DNA of 64,000 nucleotides from Variovorax sp. OK212 (GTDB lineage: Bacteria > Pseudomonadota > Gammaproteobacteria > Burkholderiales > Burkholderiaceae_C): positions 62,001-126,000 of the forward strand of contig NZ_FOLP01000017.1 of assembly GCF_900112425.1 (NCBI RefSeq), given 5' to 3'. Made by a program: the position numbers and the translations under genes. The notes below the pieces were generated by a model. That model had not been told where the DNA came from. It saw only the letters and a list, made by a program, of their open reading frames with translations, and searched no databases. Position 1 is the stretch's first letter. Each line of letters opens with the position of its first letter. This document shows, one piece after another, positions 24,939 through 33,944 of the stretch.

Positions 24939-26156
24939 TCAGGCCGCCCTGCTGGTCTTGAGGCCTTGGGCCGCCGCCCAGCCGGCCACGTCCTCGCGCT
25001 TGATGGCCGCGGCCATGAGGCCCGGAAAGGCGTCGGGCGTGCAGGCGAACGACGGCACGCCGAGCGCGGCCAGCTTGGCGGCCAGGTCGCGGTCGTAAGC
25101 GGGCGCGCCCTCGTCGCTGAGCGCCAGCAGCGCGATGAACTGCACGCCGGCCTCCACCAGTTCGTGGGCGCGGCGCAGCAGGCCGGCTTCCACGCCGCCT
25201 TCGTAGAGGTCGGAAATCAGGATCAGGATGGTGTTGCGCGGCTCGCGCACCAGGCCCTGGCAGTAGCCCACGGCGCCGTTGATGTCGGTGCCGCCGCCCA
25301 ACTGCACGCCGAACAGCAGGTCGACCGGGTCCTGCAGCTGTTCGGTCATGTCGACCACGGCGGTGTCGAACACCACCAGCTTGGTGGCCACGGCCGGCAG
25401 GCTGGCCATGACCGCGCCGAAGATGCTCGAGTACACGACCGAGGCCGCCATCGAGCCGCTCTGGTCGATGCACAGGATCACCTCGCGCTGCGGCTGGCGC
25501 GCCTTGCGGCCGTAGCCGACCAGCGTCTGCGGCACCACGGTGCGGTACTCGGGCTGCCAGTGGCGCAGGTTGGCGCGGATGGTGCGGTTCCAGTCGATCT
25601 CCGAATGGCGCGGGCGGCGGTTGCGCTGGCTGCGGTTGAGCGCGCCGCTCACGGCGCTGCGCATCGGCTCCTCGAGCTTCTTCATGAGCTCGTCGACCAC
25701 CTTGCGCACCACGGCGCGCGCGGTGTCCCTGGTGCCGGCCGGGATCACGCTCGACAGCGCCACCAGGTTGGCCACCAGGTGCACGTCGGGCTGCGCGCTT
25801 TCGAGCATCTCGGGCTGCAGCAGCATCTGGCGCAGGTTGAGCCGCTCCATCGCGTCGCGCTGCATGACCTGCACGACCTGGCTCGGAAAGTACTTGCGGA
25901 TGTCGCCGAGCCAGCGCGCCACGCTGGGCGCCGAATCGCCGCGGCCGCCGCGCTGGCCGCCCTTGCCCAGGCCCCGCTGGCTGTCGGCCTCGTAGAGCGC
26001 GGCCAGCGCCATGTCGATCTCGCGCACGCGGCCCTCGATGGCGCCGCAGCTGGGCGTGGCCTCGCTGCCGAGCACCAGGCGCCAGCGCTGCAGGCGCTCG
26101 GTGGGCGGCGGTGTCTCCGGTGCATCTTCTTCGGACGCGACGACCTTGGTGTTCAT
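24939..26156 (-). CDS. VWA domain protein, YehP-like
   Basis: This is a 405-residue cytoplasmic protein. The N-terminal 220 residues are helical (YFPSQVVQVMQRDAMERL, RRPRHSEIDWNRTIRANL). The C-terminal half is a von Willebrand A domain with a complete MIDAS: Asp231-x-Ser233-x-Ser235 (DQSGSM), Thr290 in GGGTDIN and Asp316 in ISDLYEGG. This layout matches E. coli YehP. VWA proteins that pair with MoxR ATPases usually present a substrate or metal-dependent adaptor surface. It is the last of seven coupled genes; its ATG overlaps the stop of the DUF5682 gene (ATGA, 26153-26156). The pathway and substrate are unknown. Confidence 0.88.
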   Translation of the reverse strand: MNTKVVASEEDAPETPPPTERLQRWRLVLGSEATPSCGAIEGRVREIDMALAALYEADSQRGLGKGGQRGGRGDSAPSVARWLGDIRKYFPSQVVQVMQRDAMERLNLRQMLLQPEMLESAQPDVHLVANLVALSSVIPAGTRDTARAVVRKVVDELMKKLEEPMRSAVSGALNRSQRNRRPRHSEIDWNRTIRANLRHWQPEYRTVVPQTLVGYGRKARQPQREVILCIDQSGSMAASVVYSSIFGAVMASLPAVATKLVVFDTAVVDMTEQLQDPVDLLFGVQLGGGTDINGAVGYCQGLVREPRNTILILISDLYEGGVEAGLLRRAHELVEAGVQFIALLALSDEGAPAYDRDLAAKLAALGVPSFACTPDAFPGLMAAAIKREDVAGWAAAQGLKTSRAA

Positions 26157-28549
26157 GCCTTCACCCCCAGCAGTTCCCGCAACAGCGGCAGCGCGAGCAC
26201 CGCGCGTGATTCGTCCCAGTCGGCCGCGGCCGTGGCCACCGCCGCCGTGCCGCCGACCGCCCCGCGCCTGGCGCGCTCGCCCAGCGCGCGCCGGTCGGCG
26301 CCCGAGAAGTCCGCGAAGCTGCGGCGCACCAGCGGCAGCACCTGCAGGAAGTGTTCTTCGCCCAGCGCCGACAGCCAGCTGTCGACCAGCGGCCACACGG
26401 CCTCGTCGTGCAGCAGCACCATCGCGTTGCGGTTGAGAAAGCCCTCGAGCCACGCGGCGGCCTCGGTCGGCGGCGCGCCGCTCGAGAGGTTGCGCGCGAG
26501 CTGCTGCGACGCGCCTTCGCTGTCGATCTGCGCATCGTCCAGCAGCAGCCGGCAGGCCACGCCGCGCAGCAGCGGCGCGGCGCTTTCACCGAAGGCGATG
26601 CCGCGCAGCGCGCTGCGCCATGCGGCGGTGGTTTCGTCGCCGTCGCGCAGGCGCACCGCGTCGTGCGCGGCAATGAGCCGGGTGCGCAGCGACTCGGCGG
26701 CCTCGGCGTCGAGCGCGCCGCAGGCAATGGGCAGGCCGATGGCGCCGCGCACGATGAGGCTGTCGAGCACGTGCGAGAGCAGCGCGCTGTCGGTCTGGCG
26801 CACGCTGCCGTAGCGGAACACGTTGGCCAGCGGCGGCACCGCGCCGATGAGCTGCACCGCGTCGCCGGTGAGCGCGGCGCGGTCCTCGAGCGCGCGGGTC
26901 ACGGCCTGCACGGCCACGGGCAGGTCGGCCAGCAGCACGGTGTCGACCTGCTCGGCCAGAACGGTGAGCGAGGTCTCCCCGGCCAGCTTCTCCATCACGC
27001 GAGATGTGGCGGCATGCGCCACGGTCGCGCCGAAGCGGCTGGCCTCGATGATGCGCAGCGCGAACTCGGGCTGCCACTGCAGCTGCCACAGCTCGTGGAA
27101 GGTGCCGCGGCTCGACCGCTGGGCCGCGGTGGGCGCGCCCCACGGCAGGTCGAGCAGGCGCAGTCGGTGCAGCAGGTGGCTGCGCGCCAGGTCGTTGGGC
27201 TGGCGCAGGTCGAGATCGAGCGTGCGCGCGGTGGCCTCGGGCTTCAGGCGCAGGCTCTTCTGCATCTGCTCGATGTCGCGCTGCAGCGGCACGGTCGGCA
27301 CCTCGGCCGGCACCTGGCCCATGCGGTCGCCGACGGTGAGGCGCTCGCGGATCAAGGTGAGCGGCGCCTGCTCGCCCATGCAGATCACGCTGCGCACCGC
27401 CTCGTCGAGCTCCGGCAGGCCGGGCGCCGGGCGCTCGCGCAGGGCCGCGAGCGTGTCGGCCAGGCGCGTGGCCTCGATGAGGTGGGCGGAGGAGCAGTCG
27501 AGGTCGTGCGCGCGCAGCAGCCGCGCGACGCGCGCGAGCCAGCCGGCGCTGCGGCCGCCAGCGTGTTGGCCCTGTTGGCCTTGCTGCCACAGGTGTTCGT
27601 ACCAGCCGGGCGAATCGATGCCCGCGCCGTAGCCGCTGGCGCTGGTGAGGTGGCGGTAGGTCCACGGCACCCAGGTCGCGAGCACCTTGAGCTTGGGCAG
27701 GCCCTTGAGCAAGGCGGCGTCGGCCTTCGCGGTGGTGGCGCCTTGCAGCGCGGGCACATGCCATGCGCCGCAGACCACGGCGATGCGCTGATGGCCGGCC
27801 TTGACGGCCTCGCGGATGGCCTGGCGCATGAAGGCCTCGCGCAGCTGCTCGCGCTGCGCGGCGCGCGCACCGCGCCGGTCTTCGGGGGTTTCGGCGCGCA
27901 CGGCCGCCATGGCTTCGGCGATGGCGCCGAACAGGTCCTCGCCGTCGCCGCGCTCCTCGACCATGTGGTTCCACCAGCTCTCGCCGTCGGCATGGCCGGC
28001 GGCGTGGGCGAGCCAGTCGAAGGGGTCGTCGGGGAAGGAACCGGCCACTTCGGCCGCTTCGGCTGCTTCGGTCTCGTCGGTCGCCTTCGCCACGGGCACT
28101 TCGCTGGCCGCGTCGTCGCCGAGCGGTGCGCCGTTGTCCGACTCGGTCTCCGCGACGCCGGCTGGTTCCGTTGCTTCGGCTGCTTTCGCTGCCTCGGCCT
28201 CCTCAGCCGCGCGCGCCGCCTGCTCGATCGCCATGCGGTGCGCCTGCGGCAAGTCGATGAAGCGCGTGGGCAGCCCGTGCGTCACGCCCCACTGCAGCGC
28301 CTGCCACTCGGGCGAGAACTCGGCGAACGGGTAGAAGGCCGCGAGCCCCGTGTCCTCGCTCGCATGGATCAGCATCGCGACCGGCGGCTGCAGGTCGGCA
28401 TGCGCCATGAACGACAGCAGGCCCTCGCCCTCGGGCGGCCCCTCGACCAGGATGCAGTCGGGCTGCAGCGACTCGAAGGCGCGCAGCAGGCTGCGCGCGC
28501 AGCCGGGGCCGTGGTGGCGAATGCCGAAGTAGTGCAGCGGAGAGCCCAT
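26153..28549 (-). CDS. DUF5682 family protein, YehM-like
   Basis: This 798-residue cytoplasmic protein starts with HYFGIRHHGPGCARSLLRAF, the signature of DUF5682, and continues with ILVEGPPEGE and IAVVCGAWHVPAL; these recall the TraB/ChaN-like alpha-beta fold in which conserved His and Glu/Gly residues cluster, though catalysis is unproven. Residues about 110-170 are a low-complexity Glu/Ala/Thr linker. The rest is helical and HEAT-like. E. coli YehM is the nearest named relative I know. It is translationally coupled to the VWA gene and follows the TPR gene after 41 bp. No activity is known for the family. Confidence 0.85.
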   Translation of the reverse strand: MGSPLHYFGIRHHGPGCARSLLRAFESLQPDCILVEGPPEGEGLLSFMAHADLQPPVAMLIHASEDTGLAAFYPFAEFSPEWQALQWGVTHGLPTRFIDLPQAHRMAIEQAARAAEEAEAAKAAEATEPAGVAETESDNGAPLGDDAASEVPVAKATDETEAAEAAEVAGSFPDDPFDWLAHAAGHADGESWWNHMVEERGDGEDLFGAIAEAMAAVRAETPEDRRGARAAQREQLREAFMRQAIREAVKAGHQRIAVVCGAWHVPALQGATTAKADAALLKGLPKLKVLATWVPWTYRHLTSASGYGAGIDSPGWYEHLWQQGQQGQHAGGRSAGWLARVARLLRAHDLDCSSAHLIEATRLADTLAALRERPAPGLPELDEAVRSVICMGEQAPLTLIRERLTVGDRMGQVPAEVPTVPLQRDIEQMQKSLRLKPEATARTLDLDLRQPNDLARSHLLHRLRLLDLPWGAPTAAQRSSRGTFHELWQLQWQPEFALRIIEASRFGATVAHAATSRVMEKLAGETSLTVLAEQVDTVLLADLPVAVQAVTRALEDRAALTGDAVQLIGAVPPLANVFRYGSVRQTDSALLSHVLDSLIVRGAIGLPIACGALDAEAAESLRTRLIAAHDAVRLRDGDETTAAWRSALRGIAFGESAAPLLRGVACRLLLDDAQIDSEGASQQLARNLSSGAPPTEAAAWLEGFLNRNAMVLLHDEAVWPLVDSWLSALGEEHFLQVLPLVRRSFADFSGADRRALGERARRGAVGGTAAVATAAADWDESRAVLALPLLRELLGVKA

Positions 28550-28590
28550 GTGTTTGCCAGTGCGTCAGAAGATGGGAAGAAGGCTTCGCC

Positions 28591-30945
28591 TCACAGGTCG
28601 TAGCGCGCTTCCATCGCCTCGTGCCACTCGGTCGGTTCGCCGGCGGCGCGGGCCAGCTCGCTCCAGCACAGCTGCAGGCCCTTGCACAGCACGGCCACGC
28701 GCGCGGCGATGACGCGCGGCGGCACGTCGGCCGGCGCGGTCACGGCGAGGTAGAGGCCGGGCAGGCCGCCTTCCTCGCCGTCCCCGTCCCCGTCTTCATC
28801 GCCGTCTTCATCGCCGCCGTCCTCGTCGCCGTCCTCGTCGCTCGCGTCGGGGTCGGTCACGCGGTAGTTGTCGTTGCTGTACTGCCAGGTGCTCCAGCCC
28901 TCTTCGCCGAGCGCGTCGCGCAGCGCGCTCACGCGCTCCTCGCCGGGGTGCACGCCGTCGATCATGTAGCTCGGGCCGTGGCCGCCCTTTTGCAGCACGT
29001 GCACGGGCTCGGTGAACACGCGCGTGTAGCTGCGCAGTTCTTCCTCGTCCTCGGGCGGCTGCTCGGCCAGCTTGGGCTCGAACACCACCCAGTCGCCCAG
29101 GCGCTGCGGCAGCCCGCGCGGCGAAGGCTGCACGATGCGCGCGGTGGCCGGGCCGGTGCGCCGCGCGAGCACGTCGCGCTCGCGGCCGCTCTCGTCATGG
29201 CGCAGGTAGACCAGGCCCCAGTCTTCCTCGACGGCCTCGTCCTCCGGCGGGCCGGCCTCGAGCTCCATCTCGAGCGCGCGGGACTGGGCGCGCACCTCGG
29301 CCCACTGCTGCGCCGCGGTGGCGGCAATCAGCAGGTCCCAGCGCTGGTTGGGCGCGGGCGCCTCCTCGGCCTCGAGCACCTTGCGGCGCTGCGCCATGGC
29401 GGTGTCGAAGTCCTTCAGCTGCATGGCGGCATCGGCCCACAGGCGGCGCGTGGGCACGGCCTCGGGGTCGTGCTGCAGCACCTGCTCGACCAGCGGGCCG
29501 ACCTGCGCATAGCGCGCCTCCTTGAAGGCGACGCGCGCGCGGTACCAGGCGGCCATGGCCGGCTGCGCGGCCTCGATGCGCCTGGCCTGCTCGTCGATGG
29601 CGCCCAAGTCGTCGGCGTTGAAGCACAGGCCGAACCAATGGTTCTGCAGCGCCACCGATTGCGGCGCGGCCAGCACCATGGCCTGCAGCCGGGTGCGCGC
29701 CAGTTCGTGGCAGCCGTAGTTCGACAGGGCCGAGGCCAGCATCATCGCCAGGCCTTCGTCCTCGGGCAGCGCCTGGTGCGCCTGCTCGAGCCACTGGATC
29801 ACGGTTTCGTTCGACAGCCCTTCGGCCTCGGGCGTGCGCAGCCAGCCCGGCAGTTCCTCGGGGCCGCGCGGCGCGCTCGGCACCGCGGCGCCCGCGAGCG
29901 CCTGCGCGGCCTTCTGCACGCTGTCGCCGGCGCCGAAGTCTTCGCGCAGCAGCGGCACGTGGTGGCGCGCGCGGGCCACGGCCTGGGCCGCCAGCCACGG
30001 CACTTGGCGCGCCAGCGCCAGCTCGGCCTGCGCGTTGGCAAGGTCGATCAGCAGGCGGTGGCTGCCGACGGTGTGCAGGTGCTCGACGGTGGTCCAGATC
30101 GCGTGGCCCAGCGCCGGCGTGTTGAGTTCGGGCAGCGCGCGCGCGGCCATGACGGCGGCGCGGCACCACGACACGTAGTCGGCCACCTCGATGTCCTCGA
30201 AGGCCGGCAGCAGATTCCAAGCGGCCTGCGGCTCGCCGGCCATGGCCAGCGCGCGGCAGCGCTGCAGCAGGCGGGCCGACTGCTCGCGGCGGTCGTCCTC
30301 GTCGGCGTCGTCTTCCGAGTCGTCGAGCAGCTTCAGCGCCGTTTGCGCGTCGCCCGCGGCCAGCCATTGCTCGACCTCGGTGGTGACGAACAGCGTGGTC
30401 ACTTCCTCGCCGGCGCGGCGCTGCTGCTCACGCTGGTCCTTCAGGTACAGCACGGCCTCGCGCGGCTGGCCCTGGTCGCCCATGGCGTTGGCGCGCTCGA
30501 TGCTCAGGCAGCCGAAGCAGCCCCAGCTCGGGTCGATGCGCGCCAGCGTCTCGTCGCAGGCGGCCAGGCGTTCGTTGGCCCAGCCGGGGCCGTCGACGTT
30601 GGCATAGGTGGCCACCAGGTCCTGCGTGACGCACACGCTCTGCGGGCAGCCCTGGGTCTTCTCCTGGTGCGCGCCCTCGTAGGCGCTGACCACTTCGCCG
30701 AGCTGCACTTCGCCGTGGTGACGCGCCACGCGCGAGGCGCACAGCCAGTGCTTGAAGTACACGTCGAGCCACGGAATGTCGAGGCCGCGCGCGGTGGCGA
30801 GCGCCTCGGGCACCAGCGCCTCGACCAGCGCATGGTTGCCCTGGAACTGCTGGTGCGGCACGTCGTGAATCAGGTAGGCCAGGCGCTGCTGGCCTTCTTC
30901 TTCCAGGCGGTCCGACAGGTCGTTGACCCAGGCAAAGCTGTCCAT
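28591..30945 (-). CDS. Large TPR-like helical repeat protein
   Basis: This 784-residue protein has no signal peptide. Most of it is Ala/Leu-rich helical repeats of TPR type (for example LLIDLANAQAELALARQVPWLAAQAVARAR, given here only as the region about residues 300-330, and again about 390-520). A C-terminal domain from about residue 590 carries LPQRLGDWVVFEPKLAEQP and is interrupted by an acidic Asp/Glu/Gly tract (about residues 695-720) made of DEDGDEDG-like repeats. It sits between the HSP90-like and DUF5682 genes (gaps 27 and 41 bp). TPR proteins commonly serve as HSP90 co-chaperones or scaffolds, which fits this neighbourhood, but that is inference. No named family was recognised. Confidence 0.75.
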   Translation of the reverse strand: MDSFAWVNDLSDRLEEEGQQRLAYLIHDVPHQQFQGNHALVEALVPEALATARGLDIPWLDVYFKHWLCASRVARHHGEVQLGEVVSAYEGAHQEKTQGCPQSVCVTQDLVATYANVDGPGWANERLAACDETLARIDPSWGCFGCLSIERANAMGDQGQPREAVLYLKDQREQQRRAGEEVTTLFVTTEVEQWLAAGDAQTALKLLDDSEDDADEDDRREQSARLLQRCRALAMAGEPQAAWNLLPAFEDIEVADYVSWCRAAVMAARALPELNTPALGHAIWTTVEHLHTVGSHRLLIDLANAQAELALARQVPWLAAQAVARARHHVPLLREDFGAGDSVQKAAQALAGAAVPSAPRGPEELPGWLRTPEAEGLSNETVIQWLEQAHQALPEDEGLAMMLASALSNYGCHELARTRLQAMVLAAPQSVALQNHWFGLCFNADDLGAIDEQARRIEAAQPAMAAWYRARVAFKEARYAQVGPLVEQVLQHDPEAVPTRRLWADAAMQLKDFDTAMAQRRKVLEAEEAPAPNQRWDLLIAATAAQQWAEVRAQSRALEMELEAGPPEDEAVEEDWGLVYLRHDESGRERDVLARRTGPATARIVQPSPRGLPQRLGDWVVFEPKLAEQPPEDEEELRSYTRVFTEPVHVLQKGGHGPSYMIDGVHPGEERVSALRDALGEEGWSTWQYSNDNYRVTDPDASDEDGDEDGGDEDGDEDGDGDGEEGGLPGLYLAVTAPADVPPRVIAARVAVLCKGLQLCWSELARAAGEPTEWHEAMEARYDL

Positions 30946-30972
30946 GTGGGGTGATCCTCTCTCTTTGGTTTT

Positions 30973-32850
30973 TTAGGAAGCCGCGGGCGGCGCGCAGAGC
31001 ACGGCCACGGCCTGGCTGAAATCGCTCAACAGGTCGACCAGCGGCGGCTGGCCCTTCAGTTCCTCGCCGCCCGGCGCCATGATGGCCTTGAAGCTGCGCA
31101 GCAGCGCGACCGCGTGCGCGGGCACGGCACGGCCTTCGCGGTGGCTTTGCAGCAGCGCCTGGATGGCGGGGTTGTCCAGGTTCACGTACAGCCGCGCCGA
31201 CACGCTCGCGTCGATGCGCTGCGTGAACGCGCGCGCCAGGCTCAGCGCGGCGCCGGCCATGCGCTTCTTCGCGTCGTCGGCATCGAGCCGCGCCTTCAGC
31301 TGCGCCTCGCGGTCGGGCACGGCGATCAGCGGCAGCTCGGGCGACAGGAAGCGCGCGGGCACCACCAGCTCGCCCCACGCGAGGTGCTCGCGCAGCCAGG
31401 CGAGCTCGCTCTCGGGCAGGTCGTCGGGGCGGAACATGCGGGCGTTGCCGGCGGCGGTGCCGATCTCGATGAGCTGCACGCCGCGCTCGCGCACGAACTG
31501 GCGCAGGAAGCCGGCCACGGCATAGCGGTCGCCGCGCGCCACGGGCACCTGCAGCGCGCGGAACAGCACGTCCTCGAAGCCGCCGCTCTGGCCCAGGCTC
31601 AGGTGGATGCGGCCTTCGCGCACCAGGCTGCGCACCGGCAGGTCGCCCTGGCTGGTGGGCAGGCGCACGGCGTCGGCCAGCATGGTGAAGAGCTCTTCCT
31701 CGCACAGCGCGGCGCCCAGCAGGGCCTCGTTGTGGCGCGTGAGCAGGCGGCTCCATGCGGGCGCCTGCGAGCGCGAGAGCTCGGCCAGCCCGCGGATGAG
31801 CGCGTCCTGGATGTGCGCGCGCGTGGCCTGGTAGGCACCGTCGCGCTGCAGGTCTTCGCGGCTCGCGGTGGGCGTGAGCGCGTTCGACTCGATCACCCCG
31901 CCGATGAAGCCGGCCCACACCGGCAGCAGGTCGCGCGCCTCGTCGTCCAGCAGCATGCCGCGCACGTACACGCTCAGGTGGCGGTTGTCGCTGGTGCCGT
32001 AGGTGGCGCCGTCCTGCACCCACAGCAGGCCGCGCGCGTCGCTGTCGCCCTCGGGCTCCACCGGAATCACGCAGATGGGCTCGAAGTGACGCTCCATGCG
32101 CGCGGCGAAGGCCATGCGCTGGCGCTGCAGCACCGTGGGGTGCACCACCACGCCGTCGGCGGTGGCGCGCCAGGGCGGCGGCTCGGCGTTGACGCATTCG
32201 TCGTCGAACCACAGCGGCTCGCGCAGCAACGCGCAGTAGCGGCCCAGCACCTTCTTCAGCACGCCGGCCGAGCACAGGTGGTTGAAGTCGCTGCGCATCG
32301 CCAAGTGAATTTCGGTACCCACGGGCCGCGCGTCGATGGCCTGCACCACGTAGCGCCGGCCGTCCGACGAGCGGTAGCGCCAGCCTTCACCGGGCGACTG
32401 GTACGAGGTGCTGTTCACCAGCACCTGCTCGGCCACCACGAAGGCCGACAGAAAGCCCAGCCCGAAGAGGCCGATGAGCTCGTCGCTGCCTTCCTTCTGC
32501 GACGCGCGCAGTTGGCGCGTGTAGCCGTTGCCCAGCGTGGCCAGGTAGCGGTGCAGTTCGGGCTCGGTGAGGCCCGAGCCGTTGTCGCGAATGACGAGCG
32601 TCTGCGCGGCCTCGTCGGCCAGCACGTCGATGCGGCCGGCCTCGGTGAAGGTGGGGTCTTCGAGGCGGCGGCGCGAGATGGAGTCGTGCGCGTTCTGGAT
32701 CAGCTCGCGCACGGCCACCACGGGCGTGGAGTACAGGTGCTTGGCGAGAACGTCGAACAGGCCGTCGAGGTGGACCTGGGTGGTCTGCAGCGCGGGGGCG
32801 GAGGGCGCGGAAGGTGTGGAAGGCGTGGGGATGGGAGAAATATCGGACAT
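30973..32850 (-). CDS. HSP90-like GHKL ATPase (HtpG paralogue)
   Basis: This 625-residue protein has the HSP90 N-terminal ATPase fold: Glu49/Asn53 in VRELIQNAHDS, IRDNGSGL (residues 87-94), LIGLFGLGFLSAF (G2 lid region) and GTEIHL. A middle domain with SNALTPTASREDLQRD corresponds to the HSP90 region that carries the catalytic-loop Arg (compare the [10 protein letters not shown] of HtpG). It is shorter than HtpG and has a Ser/Thr/Pro-Ala N-terminal extension (residues 1-20). The true htpG is only 5 kb upstream, so this is a specialised copy. It sits 14 bp after the MoxR gene and 27 bp before the TPR gene. Probably an ATP-driven chaperone dedicated to this operon's complex. Confidence 0.85.
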   Translation of the reverse strand: MSDISPIPTPSTPSAPSAPALQTTQVHLDGLFDVLAKHLYSTPVVAVRELIQNAHDSISRRRLEDPTFTEAGRIDVLADEAAQTLVIRDNGSGLTEPELHRYLATLGNGYTRQLRASQKEGSDELIGLFGLGFLSAFVVAEQVLVNSTSYQSPGEGWRYRSSDGRRYVVQAIDARPVGTEIHLAMRSDFNHLCSAGVLKKVLGRYCALLREPLWFDDECVNAEPPPWRATADGVVVHPTVLQRQRMAFAARMERHFEPICVIPVEPEGDSDARGLLWVQDGATYGTSDNRHLSVYVRGMLLDDEARDLLPVWAGFIGGVIESNALTPTASREDLQRDGAYQATRAHIQDALIRGLAELSRSQAPAWSRLLTRHNEALLGAALCEEELFTMLADAVRLPTSQGDLPVRSLVREGRIHLSLGQSGGFEDVLFRALQVPVARGDRYAVAGFLRQFVRERGVQLIEIGTAAGNARMFRPDDLPESELAWLREHLAWGELVVPARFLSPELPLIAVPDREAQLKARLDADDAKKRMAGAALSLARAFTQRIDASVSARLYVNLDNPAIQALLQSHREGRAVPAHAVALLRSFKAIMAPGGEELKGQPPLVDLLSDFSQAVAVLCAPPAAS

Positions 32851-32864
32851 GCGGTGCGGCGGCT

Positions 32865-33944
32865 TCACAGTTGTTCCCTGCAGGCGCGGTACAGGTCCTT
32901 CCAGTCGGTGCGTTCCTTCACCACCGTTTCGAGGTATTCCTTCCACACCACCTGGTCCTGCACCGGGTCCTTGATGATTGCGCCGATCAGGCCCGAGGCC
33001 ACGTCGGCCGAGCGCAGCACGCCGTCGCCGAAATGGCCGGCCAGCGCCATGCCGCTGTTGATGACCGAGATGGCCTCGGCGGTCGACAGCGTCGAGCTCG
33101 GCGACTTGATGCGCGTCTTGCCGTCCTCGGTCTGGCCGTTGCGCAGCTCGCGGAAGATCTGCACCACCCGGCGCACCTCCTGCAGTGCGGGCGGCTCGGC
33201 CGGCAGCGCGAGCGCGCGGCCGAGTTCGCCCACGCGCTTGACCACGATCTGCACCTCCTCGGCCTCGCTGGCCGGCACCGGCAGCACCACGGTATTGAAG
33301 CGGCGCTTGAGCGCGCTCGACAGTTCGTTCACGCCCTTGTCGCGGTTGTTGGCGGTGGCGATCACCGAGAAGCCGCGCACGGCCTGCACCTCGCTGCCGA
33401 GCTCGGGAATGGGCAGCGTCTTTTCGGACAGCACGGTGATCAGCGTGTCCTGCACGTCGGCCGGGATGCGCGTGAGCTCTTCCACGCGCGCGATCTTGCC
33501 CAGGCGCATGGCGTGCACCAGCGGGCTGGGCACCAGCGCCTTGTCGGACGGACCGTGGGCCAGCAGCTCGGCGTAGTTCCAGCCGTAGCGCAGCTGCTCT
33601 TCGCTGGTGCCGGCGGTGCCCTGGATCAGCATGGTCGAGTCGCCGCTGACGGCGGCCGACAGGTGCTCCGACACCCACGACTTGGCCGTGCCCGGCACGC
33701 CGTACAGCAGCAGCGCGCGGTCGGTGGCGAGGGTGGACACGGCGATTTCCATCAGGCGCGGGTTGCCGATGTACTTGGGGCTGACCTCGAAGCCGCTGGC
33801 CAGCTTGCCGCCCATCAGGTAGGTGAGCACGGCCCAGGGCGAGAGCTTCCAGTTGGCCGGGCGCTGGCGGTCGTCGACCTTCTGGAGCGCATCGAGTTCT
33901 TCGGCGAATTGCTGTTCGGCATGCTGGCGCAGGACATTGCTCAT
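32865..33944 (-). CDS. MoxR-type AAA+ ATPase, YehL-like
   Basis: This is a 359-residue protein. Walker A is GVPGTAKS (residues 82-89). The Walker B position reads IARVEEL (151-157), where most MoxR proteins have a hydrophobic run ending in DE; Glu replaces the Asp. Sensor 1 is IATAN (195-199) and the arginine-finger region KRRF (213-216). MoxR ATPases work with VWA proteins to remodel or mature a target, often a metalloenzyme or effector complex. Its ATG overlaps the DUF5691 stop (33941-33944). The closest named relative by operon content is E. coli YehL. Substrate unknown. Confidence 0.88.
   Translation of the reverse strand: MSNVLRQHAEQQFAEELDALQKVDDRQRPANWKLSPWAVLTYLMGGKLASGFEVSPKYIGNPRLMEIAVSTLATDRALLLYGVPGTAKSWVSEHLSAAVSGDSTMLIQGTAGTSEEQLRYGWNYAELLAHGPSDKALVPSPLVHAMRLGKIARVEELTRIPADVQDTLITVLSEKTLPIPELGSEVQAVRGFSVIATANNRDKGVNELSSALKRRFNTVVLPVPASEAEEVQIVVKRVGELGRALALPAEPPALQEVRRVVQIFRELRNGQTEDGKTRIKSPSSTLSTAEAISVINSGMALAGHFGDGVLRSADVASGLIGAIIKDPVQDQVVWKEYLETVVKERTDWKDLYRACREQL

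Noticed and set aside
26351-33576. Several 750-820 codon plus-strand frames across the MoxR-VWA cluster
   Set aside because: They run opposite genes with intact ATPase, VWA and DUF5682 motifs and have only shadow composition.
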